Positions 14,318-15,578 of a stretch of DNA of 15,578 bases are shown piece by piece (the stretch's first letter is position 1; each line of letters starts with the position of its first letter). Source of the DNA: Thermoplasmata archaeon (GTDB lineage Archaea > Thermoplasmatota > Thermoplasmata > Lutacidiplasmatales > UBA184). The stretch covers positions 1 through 15,578 of the forward strand of contig JAJZMW010000092.1 in assembly GCA_021848165.1 (NCBI GenBank). The letters are read 5' to 3'. The translations under genes and the position numbers were made by a program. The notes below the pieces were generated by a model. That model did not search any database, was not told the origin of the DNA, and was given only the letters and a program-made list of their open reading frames with translations.

Positions 14318-15140
14318 CGCGATCGGACCTCGTGGGTTCGCCATGGAGCCTTCGAGTATGTGAGCGCGTCGGGTGCATCTCCCGAACGATCTCCGCGACG
14401 ACGCTGACGGCGATCTCGGCCGGGCTCTCCGCGCCGATCGGAAGGCCGATCGGAGAGCGGATCCGAGCGAGGACGGAGCGCTCCACGCCCTCGTCGCGCA
14501 AGCGCGCGAACAGATGCTCGCGCTTGGCGGCGCTCGCGATCAGGCCGATCCGACCGGGAAACCTCCGGAGCGAGGCGCGGAGCGCTTCGAGGTCCTTCAG
14601 CGCGTCGTAACCGAGCAAGTAGAGGTGGGTCACGTGCACCGGGTCGAACACCTCCCAGAGGCGCGATGGCTCGACCACCTCCCGGCGCTCGGCGGTCGGG
14701 AACCGTTCCGCGCCGACCCACTCGGGCCGGTCGTCGGCCACGTCGTAGGTGCAATCGAGCGCCGGGAGCAGCCGGGAGATCGCTTCCGCGACGTGCCCGC
14801 CGCCCCAGAGGAGGAGGTGGGGTTTCGCCGCGACGAACTCGATCGCGACGTCGACGCTGCCGCCGCAGAGGCTCGGCAGCCCCCCGTCCTTCCATGCTTG
14901 GAGGTCGAAGTGGTACAAATCCCCGGCGCCGCGACGCATCGCCTCGCCCGCGAGCTCCTTGACCCGCTCCTCGAGCGCCGCCCCGCCGATCGTTCCGAGC
15001 GTCGAGCCGTCGGCGCGGACGATCATGGCGGCGCCGAGCTTGCCGGGGGCCGAGCCGACGACCTTGACCACGACGGCCCGCGCGAACGGCTGATGGAGGT
15101 CGAGAAGGCGCAGCGCCTCGGTCGTCAGCCGTCGGTCCAC
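14295..15140 (-). CDS. XdhC/CoxI family molybdenum cofactor maturation protein
   Basis: The 281-residue protein has the CoxI-type N-terminal domain with VVKVVGSAPGKLGAAMIVR (24-42) and GTIGGAALEERV (49-60), then the conserved cysteine in LCGGSVDVAIEF (C92). A Rossmann domain starts at LLLWGGGHVAEAI (109-121) and ends with RSPIGLPIGAESPAEIAVSV. XdhC proteins bind molybdenum cofactor, promote its sulfuration and insert it into the large subunit; C92 is the likely ligand. The GTG start is set by a strong Shine-Dalgarno AGGAGGA just upstream. It overlaps the end of the nucleotidyltransferase gene by 16 bases and the start of the 2Fe-2S gene, so the operon is translationally compact. The basic C-terminal tail has no recognised role. 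Confidence 0.92.
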   Translation of the reverse strand: MDRRLTTEALRLLDLHQPFARAVVVKVVGSAPGKLGAAMIVRADGSTLGTIGGAALEERVKELAGEAMRRGAGDLYHFDLQAWKDGGLPSLCGGSVDVAIEFVAAKPHLLLWGGGHVAEAISRLLPALDCTYDVADDRPEWVGAERFPTAERREVVEPSRLWEVFDPVHVTHLYLLGYDALKDLEALRASLRRFPGRIGLIASAAKREHLFARLRDEGVERSVLARIRSPIGLPIGAESPAEIAVSVVAEIVREMHPTRSHTRRLHGEPTRSDRDVVPRSA

Positions 15141-15578
15141 CGCTCCTCCTGCCGTTGCGCCGCCCAGTACTGCTCGGGGGTATCGATGTCCCACACCACG
15201 GCCGGGTCCCGCACCGGAACGCGGACGACCTGCGGCCCCAACCGATCGCGGAGGCGACGCAGCGGCTCGTCCGCCGCGAGGTCGGAGAGCGCGCGACGGG
15301 CCGGGGGCTTCAGCCACACGGGATGCCCCCCCCGGCCCTCGAATGTCGGCACGAACCAAACGCCCATCGCATCCGCATAGCCCGCCCGCGCGAGCGCGCG
15401 CAAGGTCATATCGTGCACAAACGGGTGATCCACCGGCCAGAGCAACAGGTCCGTCTCGGGAGGGACGAGCGCGTTCCCTTCGTCGATCGAGGCGGTACGG
15501 CCGAGGGCGCATCGCTCCGAAGCGACGACGTCGACCGGCATCCCCTCGAGTGCGCGGGCGATCGGGAAGGCATCCGGC
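15125..15578 (-). CDS. MobA/MocA-like molybdenum cofactor nucleotidyltransferase, 5' end outside window
   Basis: Only the C-terminal 150 or so residues are present; the frame is open to the right edge, and the residues before the internal ATG at 15541 (PDAFPIARALEG) fit the family, so that ATG is not the start. Visible blocks are LLLWPVDHPFV, the family's metal- and substrate-site PxDxP, then VPTFEGRGGHPVWL and VWDIDTPEQYWAAQ, both typical of MocA proteins. Such enzymes transfer CMP or GMP from a nucleoside triphosphate to molybdopterin, making the dinucleotide cofactor that this hydroxylase family needs. The N-terminal nucleotide-binding loop is off the window. Position immediately before xdhC is the usual arrangement for molybdenum hydroxylase operons. 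The operon promoter is outside the window. Confidence 0.87.
   Translation of the reverse strand, partial: PDAFPIARALEGMPVDVVASERCALGRTASIDEGNALVPPETDLLLWPVDHPFVHDMTLRALARAGYADAMGVWFVPTFEGRGGHPVWLKPPARRALSDLAADEPLRRLRDRLGPQVVRVPVRDPAVVWDIDTPEQYWAAQRQEERWTDG

Noticed and set aside
1..15578. CRISPR array, insertion sequence, phage or att sites
   Set aside because: No spaced direct repeats, transposase, integrase or terminal inverted repeats were seen; the serine tRNA has no flanking repeat or integrase.

Overview
This is a very GC-rich archaeal segment. The archaeal assignment rests on transcription factor B (TFB), an archaeal-type Gar1 directly in front of it, a serine tRNA that appears interrupted in its T-loop, a bifunctional phosphoglucose/phosphomannose isomerase, and TATA-like boxes about 26-34 bases in front of many starts, so most of these genes look leaderless or nearly so. 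GTG and TTG starts are common. The high GC with leaderless starts would suit an uncultivated Thermoplasmatota-like lineage, but nothing here fixes the phylum.

Layout. (1) Positions 1-3720, minus strand: a TPR protein with a compact RING/B-box-like zinc finger, then a four-helix membrane protein, then a zinc-ribbon protein that runs off the left edge. (2) 3819-5482: an HD-domain phosphohydrolase (plus) and an EVE-domain protein (minus), whose 3' ends overlap by 70 bases. (3) 5561-7744, plus: a family 4-type glycosyltransferase, then the sugar-phosphate isomerase. (4) 7735-8081: tRNA-Ser(CGA) with an apparent 33-base intron in the T-loop, wedged between the end of the isomerase gene and a small ubiquitin-like (MoaD/ThiS/SAMP) protein. 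(5) 8156-10073, plus: gar1, tfb and purN behind a textbook TATA promoter. (6) 10064-15578, minus: a tightly overlapped molybdenum hydroxylase operon, in transcription order a MobA/MocA-like nucleotidyltransferase (partial), XdhC, a 2Fe-2S small subunit, a molybdopterin large subunit, an FAD medium subunit and a ParB/SerK-like protein.

How the genes work together. The last operon encodes a three-subunit molybdenum enzyme and two helpers for its cofactor. The FAD subunit carries a four-cysteine insertion typical of 4-hydroxybenzoyl-CoA reductase beta subunits, so the enzyme may reduce an aromatic acyl-CoA rather than oxidise CO or a purine. The gar1-tfb pair joins RNA modification and transcription initiation, as in many archaea. 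The left cluster is uncharacterised: zinc-binding, membrane and repeat proteins in a row.

The least ordinary items are the T-loop-interrupted tRNA with coding sequence overlapping both ends, the extra iron-sulfur site in the FAD subunit, the kinase-like ParB-fold gene closing the molybdenum operon, and the TPR/zinc-finger/membrane cluster. Only short gaps lie between genes; none exceeds 300 bases. No CRISPR array, insertion sequence or rRNA was seen.
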